Of a DNA stretch of 64,000 nucleotides, positions 20,422 through 31,729 are shown piece after piece. The position numbers and the translations under genes were made by a program. The notes under the pieces were generated by a model that did no database searches, was not told the origin of the DNA, and saw nothing but the letters and a program-made list of their open reading frames with translations. The DNA is from Gnetum montanum (lineage: Eukaryota > Streptophyta > Gnetopsida > Gnetales > Gnetaceae): positions 194,373 to 258,372 of the forward strand of contig MNCI01005813.1 in NCBI GenBank assembly GCA_015680685.1, written 5' to 3'. The stretch's first letter is position 1. Each line of letters opens with the position of its first letter.

Positions 20422-23077
20422 TCATTCAGAGACATCTTCATCTGAACCTAAAGGTATTTTTGTTTTGGGGGGTCTAGATGTGTTTACTTCTTTTTCTTGA
20501 TTTTTTGTTTTAATTCCCAGGTGTTCATGTTTAATATATTTTCCCAATGTATAGTTAGAGTATAAGATATATGTGTCTAAGTCCTCTATTTGGTCCATTT
20601 TCTTAAGTCTAGAAATAATAAGCAAATTAGTTTCTTCCATGCATCTTTGAAATAGTTTTATATTCTCATTTTCAAGCCACTGAGTATCTTTTGGTTTAGT
20701 GGCTACTATGTAGACTAGTTTTTTCTCACATATTTTCTCCTAAACTTTATGGTGGGTTGGTATAGGGGTTGTGTTAGTATTTCAAACTTCCATCCCACAA
20801 CTACATCCTTTATCATTACTAGTGATGCATGGATTCTTTTGTCTTTTCATAGTGATAGGTTTATCATTTATGTCTTGTGTTGGAGTCGTAATGGTTGTTG
20901 GTTTCTGCATATGACTAGAAGACATTATTCCAATGAGGAAGGGTGTTGCATCAAATTGGCCTTGTGCTAGTTTTGATGCACAAGTAGGTCTATGAGTTTT
21001 GTGCTTGTGTGAGGAAACTATCCTAAAGAAAGGATGTTTCCAAGGTTGTGGTTGAGATCTATTAGCATTATCATTTCCTTGTATGTTCATAGCATAAGTG
21101 GCATTCTTTTGTTGATGTTGTGGTGTCAAATCCTCTTGTGTTGTTGGTGGTGACATGTGGTGGAGGGAAGTATGAGGATATTGAGGATATGACAAAGGAT
21201 GATATGCATGAGGTGGTGATCCTTTAGAAGATGTTGTAGGTTGATGATATTTAGAAGAGTGGTTGTAGTGATTTGAGGTAGATGAAGTAGAATCAGTTGG
21301 GGAAACAAGCTATTAAAAACATAATATCTGTACGAGTCCGACTAGTAGTAAAGGTAGTGTTGGTTTGATGATGGCCTCCCCATGAATATGGATTTTGCCA
21401 CTACATTTGATAATAGTTTTTAGGCTAATAAGAAGTTCCAGTAGGATAGTATGTTTAGTTGTAGGACTATCTATAATTACCTTGTGAAAAAGGTACTTTC
21501 CTAGGCATTTGCTTTTGTACAAACTTAGGATTTAAAGCAAAAGCCCAATACTCATGTAGATGTAACATAATTGGGCAATAGCCCTTTGGATGATCATGTA
21601 TGTAGATGTCACATCCATCATCTTCTTCTGTGGTTGAGTCTATAGCCTCTTCATCTACAACTATTTTTCCTTTTTGTTGATAAGTGTTCCTAGTTGTTTC
21701 TTGGTTCTTTTTCCTCCTTCAGTTTTGATCACTCAATTCGTTTTGCATCACTCTCTCCTCTATGATTTTTATGTAGGTTGTAACTTTGTCATTCGTTAAC
21801 TTCCACATCTGACCTAGCCTTACTTCAAGCTCATCAATAAACTTTTGTATTGGCAAGGTTTTTTGTGACATCACCTCATCGAGAGTTACATATTTTTCCT
21901 TATCATAGATATGGATCCTCTTCTTTTGGAGAGCTCGATCTCAATTATATTTCTCTACATTCTCTCATTTACATAGCTTTCCTTCTTCTTTCACCACCTA
22001 CTCGATTAGCCTTTGTATCTAATGGGGTTTTAATTTGCATAATCGACCTTGGGCATAAATCCCAAGGGTCTCTCTCATTTGAGTATGAAGCCCATGTATG
22101 ATGTAGAAAATTTTCTCTTTTTGAGAGAAATCATGGTCTAGACATATATGTAGTAGCGAATAGTATCTATCCAAGGCCACATCCAAGGGTTCATGATTTT
22201 ATTTCTTCCACCCTTGGATTTTTTTTCTTAGGTTGGACACTCTTGCATAGGTTTGGTATTTTTTGTTGAAAGGCTCTAGCATTGTGGACCATTGGTGGAT
22301 GGAATTTGGTTCCAATGATCTATACCAACTTTCAGCTTCATCTATTAGTGTCCTAGGGAAGAGTTTAAGCCTTTTCCACTCATGTTCAATATTTTTCAAG
22401 GTGCAAGCATCATAGAAGGCTTGTAAGTGATGTTGTGGATCAGAATTACAGCCTCCCCTAAATTTAGAAATGTTTTCCATATCAAGCCATTTGATGCGGC
22501 TATCCCTTTGATGTATTTGGAGTATTTGAACTACCTCCCTAATGTGTGTCAAGCCCTTAGTAGCCAATAAGGATTCATCTTCATTAGATCTATGATGGTG
22601 ATAATCTCTACTTCTATTTGTCTGATGGTGATGACCTTGTCTATGCTTACTTTGATTTCTTTGATTTTTTCCTTGGGTTCAATATCTATCTTTATCTTGA
22701 TCCCATGGTTGAGCTCTATCTCTATACCTACATTTATCTTTATTAGAACTAGACATTAAAGAGGAAGAAGAAGATGAGGAACTAGGAGAATTTCCATGGC
22801 TTCTATAGTTCTTCCAATGGTCCCTTGATGTATCATTTATAAATTTAGAGGTGGTCCTAGGCCTTGAGGCCCTCCTTGTGCTAGGACCTACTCCTTCTCC
22901 TCTAGAATTTTCTACCTTAGGTGAATGTAATCCTTGAGTGTAGTCAGGGTGGAAATGAGCATATGAAATCCCTACATGAGGTTGTTCACTCGAACTCTCT
23001 TTAGTATAGATCCTATTAGTTCTTCAATGACTATTCTCATCATGTGATGCATTATTGATCCTATGTGAAGAAGACAT
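20422..23077 (-). pseudogene. gag of gag-only LTR element G1
   Basis: Minus-strand gag of about 880 codons with relatively few stops. The ATG at 23077 opens MSSSHRINNASHDEN, then a Ser/Arg-rich region. The capsid core at 22567-22199 reads NPQHHLQAFYDAC-like (here DPQHHLQAFYDAC), LFPRTLIDEAESWYRSLEP and ARVSNLRKKIQGWKK. Around 21600 comes GCDIYIHDHPKGY, conserved in A1, A2 and G2. The C-terminus runs to EDVSE at 20422. No protease, RT or integrase follows. Gag would form particles. The same protein is seen in A1/A2, where it is followed by pol, so G1 looks like a gag-only derivative. A few stops and frameshifts make this copy inactive. Confidence 0.8.
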
Positions 23078-23189
23078 GTTTTTAACATGTGTGAGTTAAA
23101 ATAAAATATTAATATTTTCTAAAAGATAAATCATTAACACCTTAACAACAATCCTTTATAATATAACTAATCTAGATAACTAGCACCAT

Positions 23190-23207
23190 CTCTGGCAATG
23201 GTGCCAA
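23190..23207 (-). promoter_or_regulatory. Primer-binding site of G1
   Basis: The minus-strand TTGGCACCATTGCCAGA follows the LTR end directly. It is one or two bases from TTGGCGCCGTTGCCGGGGA, the tRNA-Asp-type primer site used by Athila-like elements. The same site is found in G2, A1 and A2. Confidence 0.8.
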
Positions 23208-23970
23208 TGATGAGTAGCGGGTACCCCCTACATCCAACCATATGAATCACAAGCATTCATGCATGATCTGGTCAAATTTCGTGGATGAAACTACTTGTGA
23301 CATCTAGATTGTTATGCCTTGATTGCAATTCATTATCTTTCCACTTGGACTAGTGGTAGCTTTGTCACGTATGGTTTAGTCCAAAGTGAGGAATATGATT
23401 GTTGATGTTGTTTCAGCCTTATGCTACTCCTAACATACTAAAGAAATTAATTATTTAAACTAATTAACAATGAAAAGTAAAGTCTAAATTAGCCTATGGA
23501 CGATGAGTGTCTGTTCTCAACTTTTCATAGACGTCCTAAACCCATGTATCCACTACTGAAATTACAAAGCATTATGCTACTAGGCAAAACGCTACTAGGA
23601 TTAACAAGCGAATACATGCTTATGCTTGAAACTAGTCACATTCGTTCCACCAATTGATTAATATACATAAAAACATAAATATTAAGTACATGAATGAAGA
23701 GTAAATTGCATGGAAAGTAAATCTAATCTAAGTCAAAGTGCTACAATGAATAGAAATCAATCTTGATCTTATTGTCATTCATGGAATGTGTCTAGGTACA
23801 TTGCCAGTTGAATAAGCTGCTATACAATTGACTCAAATCCACATTGTGGGCACTCATTGACTATTCTCTGAGACTATAGAATACAACTACAAGAGTTTGG
23901 CTACTCTATTGACAAAAGAATGCCAATACATGGTGGAAGTAGACATAATTATAGGCAAAAACAAATAATC
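23208..23970 (-). mobile_element. 5' LTR of G1 (U5/R part)
   Basis: The LTR end reads CGCTACTCATCA on the minus strand and adjoins the primer site. Sequence up to about 23960 aligns with the G2 LTR, including the GATCAAGATTG block, the CTTGTTAATCCTAGTAG block and GGACTAAACCATACGTGA. The U3 part should lie beyond 23970 but no match to the G2 or G1 U3 could be seen, so the LTR is either cut or too diverged. Confidence 0.65.
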
Positions 23971-25640
23971 AATTCATTACTATGTTTCCAACACTAATCA
24001 TATGTAAGTAAAATGGTTTTTCTAATAGAGAGTTTTGTATTTTGTAACTATGTCCTTGTTCTCGCATTTTGATTACATTTACAATAAGTGCAAGTGAATC
24101 TAAATCCATCAAGTCTTTCAATATTTGTTTCTTTTTTCATTTCAATGTTGCAATGAATACAATTCCTCTTTGAAGGAAATATTCTAAGTTCTTCAAGAAA
24201 TTTTATTACCTTTTCTTTGAATTATGTTCTTTCTAACAAATATTTCATGTCTTTGTTTTTGCTCTACTAAGGCTAACAATAGACATGTTGAACATTTGTA
24301 TTTACTTCTATAAGAATTCCTTGGTTGCAATACAATTCAATTGAAAGATTATTTTCATTTATCATTGGTTGTTAGGCTCTTGTGGGGATGAAAAAAAATA
24401 AAATATTCAGATGTAAAACAACTTTGAAAATGACTAAAGACTAAATAAAGCTTGACTTAACTATTAGGGGTGAGCTTTCCTATGCACTGCCCAACAATTG
24501 CACAAAAATTATAAATAGTGTGACATTGACACTATAAAAGTGAAGTTGTTTCTGGGCCTTTGACTACATCAGGGGAGAACTTGTTATGCACAAACTTTAA
24601 TTTTGTAAGGTTGTGCATTAACAAAACTCATTATGAACTTGTCATGCATTAGCAAAGCAAAGTTCTGACAACTAGCATCAATTCTTCATCATGTGTGCAC
24701 TAAATTCAACAATTTTTCATCATGCAATGATTTTGCATCTTTCCTTTTTCAACATCTTTGTTATCTTAAGCTTCCTTGCAAGGCTTGGCTTTATTTCGTC
24801 ATTGTAATTTTCAGACCTTTAGTTGGTTCCAAACCAATTTTGCATCGAAATCTCTTACCCTTCTTCCTCATAGTGAAAATTTCTCTTCCATGTTGATTTC
24901 TCTGCAAAAGCTTAAAGCAATAACCTAACACCAAATGATGCTTAAAAGTAATTTGTCAACTAAATTACAATGCAATTGAGAAATTCTCACACAAGAAAAT
25001 ACAAATGTTCAACATGTTCATTTTTAGCCGCAATTAAAACAACACAAATTATTTGTTAAAAAGGCTAGAATCTAAAAAAAAGTACTAGAATGTCTTGAAT
25101 AATTTGAAATATTTTCTTTCAAGAGGAATGGTATTACAAAAAAAGATCCTCAAAGACCTAATGGTTTTAGATTCACATACACCCATTATAAATATCATCA
25201 AAGGGTTAGAACAAGGAACATAATAATGAATCAATTGTTTAGGAAAATCAAATTTCAAAGTCTACAATTATAAATTGGTTTAGATATTTTAAAGATTTAC
25301 CTACTGTGGTATAAAAAATTGGTGGTGAAAGGAAAAATAGTTTAAGTAGATGAATTAAAATTTGGAGGGAGGAAATATAATAAATATTAGAAGATGGCCA
25401 ATGTATTCTTGGTGAAGTAGAAAGAGAATTAAGTCAAATGCTTTTTAATGATTGCCAACAACTGAAAAAGACAAACTTAGTGATGTTATGTACAATTGGA
25501 TTGAGCCATGGAGTGAAGAATATACAGATATTTAGAAACGTTATGATACCAAATATTTTGTTAGCTTAATTTTAAACATAGAACTGTGAATCACCCTCTA
25601 TTTACATGTATTCAAACTGTTGAGGTCAACCTCGCCATGC
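23971..25640. other. AT-rich DNA, no gene seen
   Basis: No long ORF, LTR end or known motif. A 67-codon ORF at 24693-24896 has no recognisable features and is probably chance. The region might contain the missing U3 of the G1 5' LTR in decayed form. Confidence 0.4.
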
Positions 25641-27100
25641 TAAGCATGGGCCATTATCAACAATAATATAGTATAAAAATTATGAATTTCAATATCTCCA
25701 TAAAGCAATTCAACAATTCCACCCTACAAACGATCAATATTGTACTTGCAAGATTCTGTCCATTGCTCTATCAAAACCTACTAAGCATACAAACCACAGT
25801 CTTCCGCTATGTATGGCTTTCTTGCTGATTCCCTTCAAAATAATAATAATGGGGAGATGGGCATGTTTGTTCACTAAGAATACAAAGCACGGAAAAGCAA
25901 AGTCAGCACATCCAACTTCAACTTCTTCTTTGGATTGAAATTTTAGGAGACGTAGAGATTGGTGAGACCCAATTCATGTCATGCCAGTTCGTAAGCTCAA
26001 GTGATTGAATTCCAATGTTGAATCACTATTACAATTCCAAGCACCCACGTCTCCACTATTTGTTATTGAAAGACTCTACCTGCTCGGCCATTTGTATCAT
26101 AAAGAATGCAGAGAGAAAAAAAAAACCAAAACACAAATTAAAGACTGCGCTTTCTTGGTAGTTGGAGAGTGATAGGTTTGGAAGTCTTTTGGGTCTGTTA
26201 TGCCTTATGCAGGTGGATAGGTGAATTTTAGGATGCAGCTAAACACGGTGAAAATGAATATGCATTGTTTTTTTTTTAAAAACCTTTTTTTTGCTAGGTG
26301 TCACTATGACGATGGCAGTGACGTATGCAGCAATTTGGCTGTGATTAGGCTTAACAAGTTATTTGTCTTTGACCACAATGAAATTCTGCATCAAAACACA
26401 GGAACCTTGGCTATGAAACTGAATCAGTTTTCTACTGCATGTCACACATATTAATATAATCTTCATATAAAGTTACTGTCACTTTGGTCTTCAACTTAGA
26501 AAACAAAACTGGAGAATTGGATATGAAGACGACACAGTTTAACATTATCGAAGTTGTGCCGTTGTGGAAATGTTAAATGGGGATGAATGAGTATATTGAA
26601 GTTTGATAGTTTGTAGTTGTATAATGGTGTTTGGATTGCCCTTGTACAGATAACTCTGTTTAGTGGTTGTTTTTCCACAAAGGAATTTGAAACTCTTCCT
26701 TTGGGATAACTGGGAGCCTTTTGAAAGGAGGCAATATTCTGTAACATAAAAAGTAAATCAGTTGTATGCATAAATTGAATCTCTGACTCTTAAACAGAAA
26801 CAGTAAACACTGATCTGTGATCCTCAGTAAACTATATTTAGTATTGATGACACAATTTACCGTAAAAACATTGGAGTAAAATAAGAGTCTGAAATCTACT
26901 TCCAAATAAAAACAAAAGTGCAAAGGATTTCAAATTCCAACAATGCATAGTACTATTTTAAATAAAAATCTTGACTTATATATACATATATACATTCTTT
27001 GCAGGTTAAATGTAACATACGATAAACCCTTAAGTCAACGGAAATTTCCACACCCCAATATGATTAATGTTTTTGTTATTTTTCGCAGCTATTCCTTAAA
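25641..27100. other. Intergenic DNA, no gene recognised
   Basis: Less repetitive-looking than its surroundings. Short ORFs on both strands (for example 26221-26454 plus, 26496-26771 minus) show no family signature. A short palindrome CCATGCTAAGCATGG lies near 25635. It may be flanking DNA of the CpG-rich patch that follows. Confidence 0.35.
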
Positions 27101-27119
27101 TCATCAAACTATACTGAGG

Positions 27120-27520
27120 GTTACAGAGAAAATGGTGGTTGAATGGCGGCCAGGGGATCTCAGGGACGAAAAGAGGCCAGGGAACCAGATTTTCTCTCAG
27201 GCGGGTAGGCGATATCGATGACAGGCGCAACAGAAAACGGTAGGCGCGTGTGATGAACGACGGATGGAAGAAACGGGCAGGGAGCCGGAGCCTGCAGCCA
27301 GCAGGGGTAGAGCCTCTTCTTTGACGTTCAGGGCCTTCTCTCTCCACGCACGCGCAGCAGAAAATGGAAGGCACGTTGCTGCTAGCGCGTCAACAGTGAC
27401 GGACCGCTGTTCCTACCAAAACGGCATCAACATCGTTTTTGTTTTTTGTTTCTCTGCTTTCACAAACGGCAGACGCCTTGCAGGTGGTTGCGTGCAGAGA
27501 CACAACGGAGCAGATAAAAT
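27120..27520. promoter_or_regulatory. CpG-rich patch, possible promoter or 5' exon
   Basis: This stretch is visibly rich in CG dinucleotides (GGCGATATCGATGACAGGCG, CACGCACGCGCAGCAG) in a window otherwise poor in them. It contains a 25-bp imperfect direct repeat built on CGCAGCAGAAAATGGAAGGC (about 27222-27249 and 27349-27378). ORFs cross it on both strands but none resembles a known protein. Retention of CpG suggests DNA that escaped methylation, as at a promoter. A young insertion would also explain it. Confidence 0.4.
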
Positions 27521-27843
27521 TTGATCTTTTTTTTGTTTTGAATTGTTTATGGTCCTTCAAATTTGCACATATATTTAATTTTGATTTTAATTATTTTACT
27601 ATGTTTTTACGAGATAAGAGAAGCTTTTAAAATTAAATTTAAGTTTTTAACATTTTGTTTAAAAATATTATCATTATTGTTTTTGGCCACATAGGTGAGA
27701 TTATTCTCAGGATTCGTACACATTCACCTCAGGTTTCGTACCCATACAGGAGGCATGCCTTGGGCAATAGTCTTTTAAAACCAGTTTTATTGGCATGTCC
27801 AAAATTTACCCATCAACACAAATATGTGTGATATAAAAGTATG

Positions 27844-28041
27844 TAACTTAATGTAAAAGATTTTTTTTTCTTTTACCTGTTGAGTCCACCGGTACAATTT
27901 GCTAAAATCTTATTTGTATAACTTTTTATAACATCAAACTTTTAACTTAATGTAAAAGATTTTCTTTCTTTCTTTTACCTGTTGAGTCTACAGGTAAAAC
28001 TTGCTATAAACTTATTTGTATAACTTTTTATAACATCAAAA
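27844..28041. repeat. 99-bp tandem duplication
   Basis: Two units begin TAACTTAATGTAAAAGATT at 27844 and 27943. Both contain TTTTACCTGTTGAGTC and end ACTTTTTATAACATCAAA. They differ by few bases, so the duplication is fairly recent compared with the surrounding elements. Confidence 0.85.
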
Positions 28042-28444
28042 ATATGCACAGAAGAAAGGTGATGCATTTCATGTTGCTGAATGAAACCAACGAATTTATT
28101 TTTATTTTCATTTTTATTTTCAGTTTTCTTATCGTAATTGTGAATGGTATTTAAGTGGAGCTGTAGCAGTCTTAACAGCACCAGCCATCCTACGTTGCCA
28201 CCTATGCCTCTACCAATTGAATGCATCTAGATCTTGGACCTTATTATAAAGAGATGGAAGCTTACATAATGTCTTCTTGATACGGTAGCTTGTAACTAGA
28301 ATTTGCATCCTTGTGATGCGTTGTGCTCAAGGTATCCCTTTAGAAGATTCAATATTTTCACCTTCTGTTTTATGCGCACGAAGAAAATATTTTCACTAGT
28401 CCAACTAACCAGTTAGGTTGAGCAAAAACATTTTCCGCAAGTAC

Positions 28445-28573
28445 ATTTTTTTACCTTTCCATTTAGTTTATACTTTATACCTTGTTGGGTAGCTTACAGT
28501 TTTAATATAACATTTTTCCCCTTCTATTTAGTTCATATCTTGTTGGGTAACTTATAGTTTTAACATAACATTT
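28445..28573. repeat. Imperfect tandem duplication, 60-70 bp
   Basis: Two units both contain CTTGTTGGGTA, then CTTA.AGTTTTAA.ATAACATTT, preceded by TCTATTTAGTT-like sequence. The first unit has a few extra bases (TACTTTATACC). Confidence 0.75.
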
Positions 28574-28626
28574 ACACGAACGCATAAAACACAGTATTTT
28601 CATGCAAGCACCTACTTTCTTGAAAT

Positions 28627-28911
28627 GAATCGAAGCTGGTACTGCAGAAACGATATCTTTCAGAAATATTGGTGATAACGGAGACAGAATTTATACAACG
28701 AAGACAGGGATTTAAATTTGATATTGCATGGTTTTTTCTTTCCAATAGTATTGGGCTTTTTGCGTGTTTACCAGGCATTCTGGTTACGGTTTTCTTGGCA
28801 AAACCATCATTGCTGATAATGTTTTATTTGTCAACGTACTCCCCAAAACATAATGGGCCAAATCCAGACGTTTTATTTCATTTACAGCCACCAACAGGAG
28901 CACCAGCTTGA
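28627..28911 (+). pseudogene. Hydrophobic ORF, unrecognised
   Basis: A plus-strand frame runs from codons after a stop at 28621 to a stop at 28911 without an ATG near its start. It reads TEFIQRRQGFKFDIAWFFLSNSIGLFACLPGILVTVFLA, which would form one or two membrane helices and recalls the transmembrane end of plant ankyrin/PGG-type membrane proteins, but the likeness is loose. An overlapping minus-strand ORF (28784-29053) is also hydrophobic. It may be an exon relic. No splice pattern is clear. Confidence 0.25.
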
Positions 28912-29053
28912 TGAGCATTGCTGTTAACATCATTGATGCAACGGTAATAATAATTCTAAGGAAATGCTTAAAATGCAACTCCTTGAATAAATGCTTAGCA
29001 TCTTGATCAACTAAAAGATTTACGCTGCCCATGCTTAATACAGCTAAGTTCAT

Positions 29054-30045
29054 TCATCAATTTTATCATATATTTTTTAAAAATCTAAGCATTTTTCAGG
29101 AGTAAAGAAAATTCACAATATATCACATGCTTAACATCAAGCAGAGACAAAAAAAGAATTTATGATCATAAGATATTGAGGTGTACAATCTTAAAATTAA
29201 TATATTAAAAAACCCATGAAGAAAATTAATAGAGACAAAGGTCCGAGTCATAACAATATTTAAATTACTTGCTTAAACCTAAAATGGTAAAAGGATTTGA
29301 GATAGAAAGTCATGGCTTAATACCAATATTTGTATCCAAGTAAAATTCGCTGTAAAATAGGAGCACATCTTATATAAGATCTTTGCCTCATTGTTTGTTA
29401 CTGATCTTATGTCAAGAATCTATATTATTAGTTATAACATTTTTGTCAAAACACTAATTTTAATCTTTGAGTTAATAGTATTTTTGTCAAACAAGAAAAT
29501 ATTTGTTTTATAAGCTATTTGTCTAGGTTGATCAGTACTCTCTCTAGGATTAGTGAAAATACACATAGAAGCTTCTGTTTTTTCTAAATTCTTTATTGCC
29601 AATTGCTTATTCTTATCATTGTCATTAACTTGATTTTCAACTTCATATTGTTTTTTCTATCTTTGACTTAACACATTTTTTCTTTTCTGTGAAATCTTTT
29701 TTCTTACACGAAAATGGACAAGCACTAAATAAATGTCCTTTACAATTGCAAAAGTTCTAAGAACTAGAAACATTATAATATGTAATTGGTTGAATTTAAG
29801 TCTTTAGACATGCTTGTAATACTATTTCCTTTTTACAAAGATTGATTTTAACAAAAGAAATATTTATGAAAATTAAAAGATATAAAAATAAATTCCATAT
29901 GCTTAATGGGACTGAGAAGACTAAGAATTTTTTGTTCACCTTTTTGAAGAAAAAATAGAAGGCTATGTAACTTGAAAAAACATAAAACTTTAGCATAATT
30001 TTTAAATTGGACATCAAAATTTAGAACCTAGCTACAAATTGATAA
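29054..30045. other. AT-rich DNA with a weak gag-like zinc-knuckle trace
   Basis: No intact gene. On the minus strand near 29760-29700 a frame reads FCNCKGHLFSACP, which resembles a retroelement CCHC zinc knuckle with spacing damage, preceded and followed by Lys-rich sequence. Nothing else of a retroelement can be read around it, so it may be coincidence. Confidence 0.25.
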
Positions 30046-30700
30046 ATCATAATTTTTAACAGCTACAATATCGAGCATCAGATATCAAAGCTATGATATT
30101 GCGTACCTAATATTGGAGTACATGTTACGATGTTGGATATCTGATATCACAAACACGTGCTTGCCTATAAATATGACACTTAGGCGGATGGTCCAAACAA
30201 TAATTCATTCCACCCCAATGAGTCATGTGTGATGTTGGGTATTCGATATCGGGGCATAACCTCTGATGTTTGAGATTTGATATGATCCCTTGTATGCTAG
30301 CTTATAAATACCACACTTGGGTGCATGATAGGGATATAGACATAGGAAGATAGATTCATAAATTTTGATAGATTTCAAGTTTTGTTAGTTTCTAGTGCAT
30401 GCCCACAATGCGATGTTAAGTGATTGTACAACATCCTTATTCGAGTGTGACATACGTGGATAGGTTACATGTTCAACAATAAAGATCAAGATTACTTCCA
30501 TCATTGCAACATCCACTCAGCTTTATTATTGTTAATAGCTTAAATGTTTATTGTTTTCCTTAGTTAATGTTGTCATTCATTACTTTTTATTATTCTTATC
30601 ATTACATGGAATTAGTATGACTAATCGCAAGCATTTAAGTGTAACTACTTCATAACCTAGTAGTGTTATCATTTGGTACACCCAGTGATAGTAAGCTTGG
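30046..30700 (+). mobile_element. G2 5' LTR, left part (U3 to R)
   Basis: The sequence aligns with the right edge of the window (about 63590-64000): GATATC-rich repeats, CTTATAAATACCA promoter, TGCATGCCCACAATGCGATG and TTAAGTGATTGTA blocks. It breaks off exactly where the A1 LTR starts at 30701. The missing right part is found at 59229-59589 beyond the end of A1. Two TATAAATA boxes (30166 and 30303) lie in a duplicated U3 segment. The 5' boundary is approximate because no clear TGATGA start was found. Confidence 0.7.
30696..30700. repeat. Target-site duplication of A1, left copy
   Basis: CTTGG directly precedes the A1 5' LTR. The matching right copy is CTTGA at 59229-59233, directly after the A1 3' LTR. 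One base differs. Confidence 0.7.
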
Positions 30701-31574
30701 TGATGAATTGTCATTGTGTCACATCAATGGACCCTTGTTGATGTGGCCTCATCGACAACCCTTGATGGACCATGTCGACGTAGCGTTTGCTGCATCTATG
30801 GGGCCCCGTTGACGTAGCACTAAAATAAAATCTATAATATGTGCTCATCAGCCATGTTTATGGGAGGTCAAGTCATAGTTGTAGCAAAGCTCTTGCAGTT
30901 TTTCCATTTGAGAGTTAGAATATTTCTCTGAGTGCCTACAGTAGGAGTCAAAAAGTGCACAAATCTTTATTCAAGCATTGTTGTACTTGAACCACACTAG
31001 TGTGAATGGCAATAAAGACAAGCCTTTTGTTCAAAATTTGCAGCACTTAGAATAAATTAATGATTTATTTATGCATTTATTGTTTTCATTAATTATGCAA
31101 TTAATTAAGATAATTTAGATTTGAAATGATTAGTTAATTAATTAAGCTAAATAGATTAAACACATAAGTAAAACTACTTCCAGTGTAAACACATATTTGC
31201 TTGGTAATCCCAACAGTGAATATGTGGGTTTAAGACATGTACAGAATGTGGGACTGAATGCTTATGTTAGGACTAGTTAGAGATTGGTTAACTAGTTATA
31301 TTAAATTAGCCATTAAATTACTTCATTTCTCTACTTTAAGTACTAGGAGCATAAAACATAAAACAAAAAAAATTGTATGCCTTAATTACACTTAACCATA
31401 CCTTTGTACATCACAAGTGTAATTGGGAAGACAACAAATGATTGTTAGGGCAAGGTTCACTTCCTAGAAGACTAGTCTATTGGAAGACATAGAGTTTGTA
31501 GAATTTGACTAGATCACGTGTGAATGCTTTGTGATTCATATAGTTGAGTGTAGGGATATCTCAACTGCTTATCA
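30701..31574 (+). mobile_element. A1 5' LTR
   Basis: It starts TGATGAATTGTC, ends GCTTATCA and is followed directly by the primer site. U3 holds GGCC/CATCGACG-rich inverted repeats, then a TATA-like CTATAATATG, and U5 contains ACACTTAACCATACC and AAGTGTAATTGGGAAGAC. It pairs with 58275-59228: both share the GAAT after TGAT, GGGAGGTCAAGTCATAG and CTCAAC before the terminal end, which the A2 LTRs lack. Confidence 0.9.
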
Positions 31575-31594
31575 TTAGTGCCATTGTTGGGGAC
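31575..31594 (+). promoter_or_regulatory. A1 primer-binding site
   Basis: TTAGTGCCATTGTTGGGGAC sits directly after the LTR. It is a decayed form of TTGGCGCCGTTGCCGGGGA, complementary to a tRNA-Asp 3' end as in Athila-like elements. Most changes are C to T or G to A. Confidence 0.85.
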
Positions 31595-31729
31595 TCTTTT
31601 TGTTTGAAATGTGCGCTATCTAGGTTTAGTGAACATCATTAACATTGTTGGACAAACCCTAAGGTCAATATCATTCTCATAATCAACATAATTACATAAG
31701 CACACTGATTATCTTATTTGTATTGCAAC

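Noticed and set aside
29700-29760. Copia-type gag zinc knuckle
   Set aside because: FCNCKGHLFSACP has wrong Cys spacing and there is no other copia sequence nearby.
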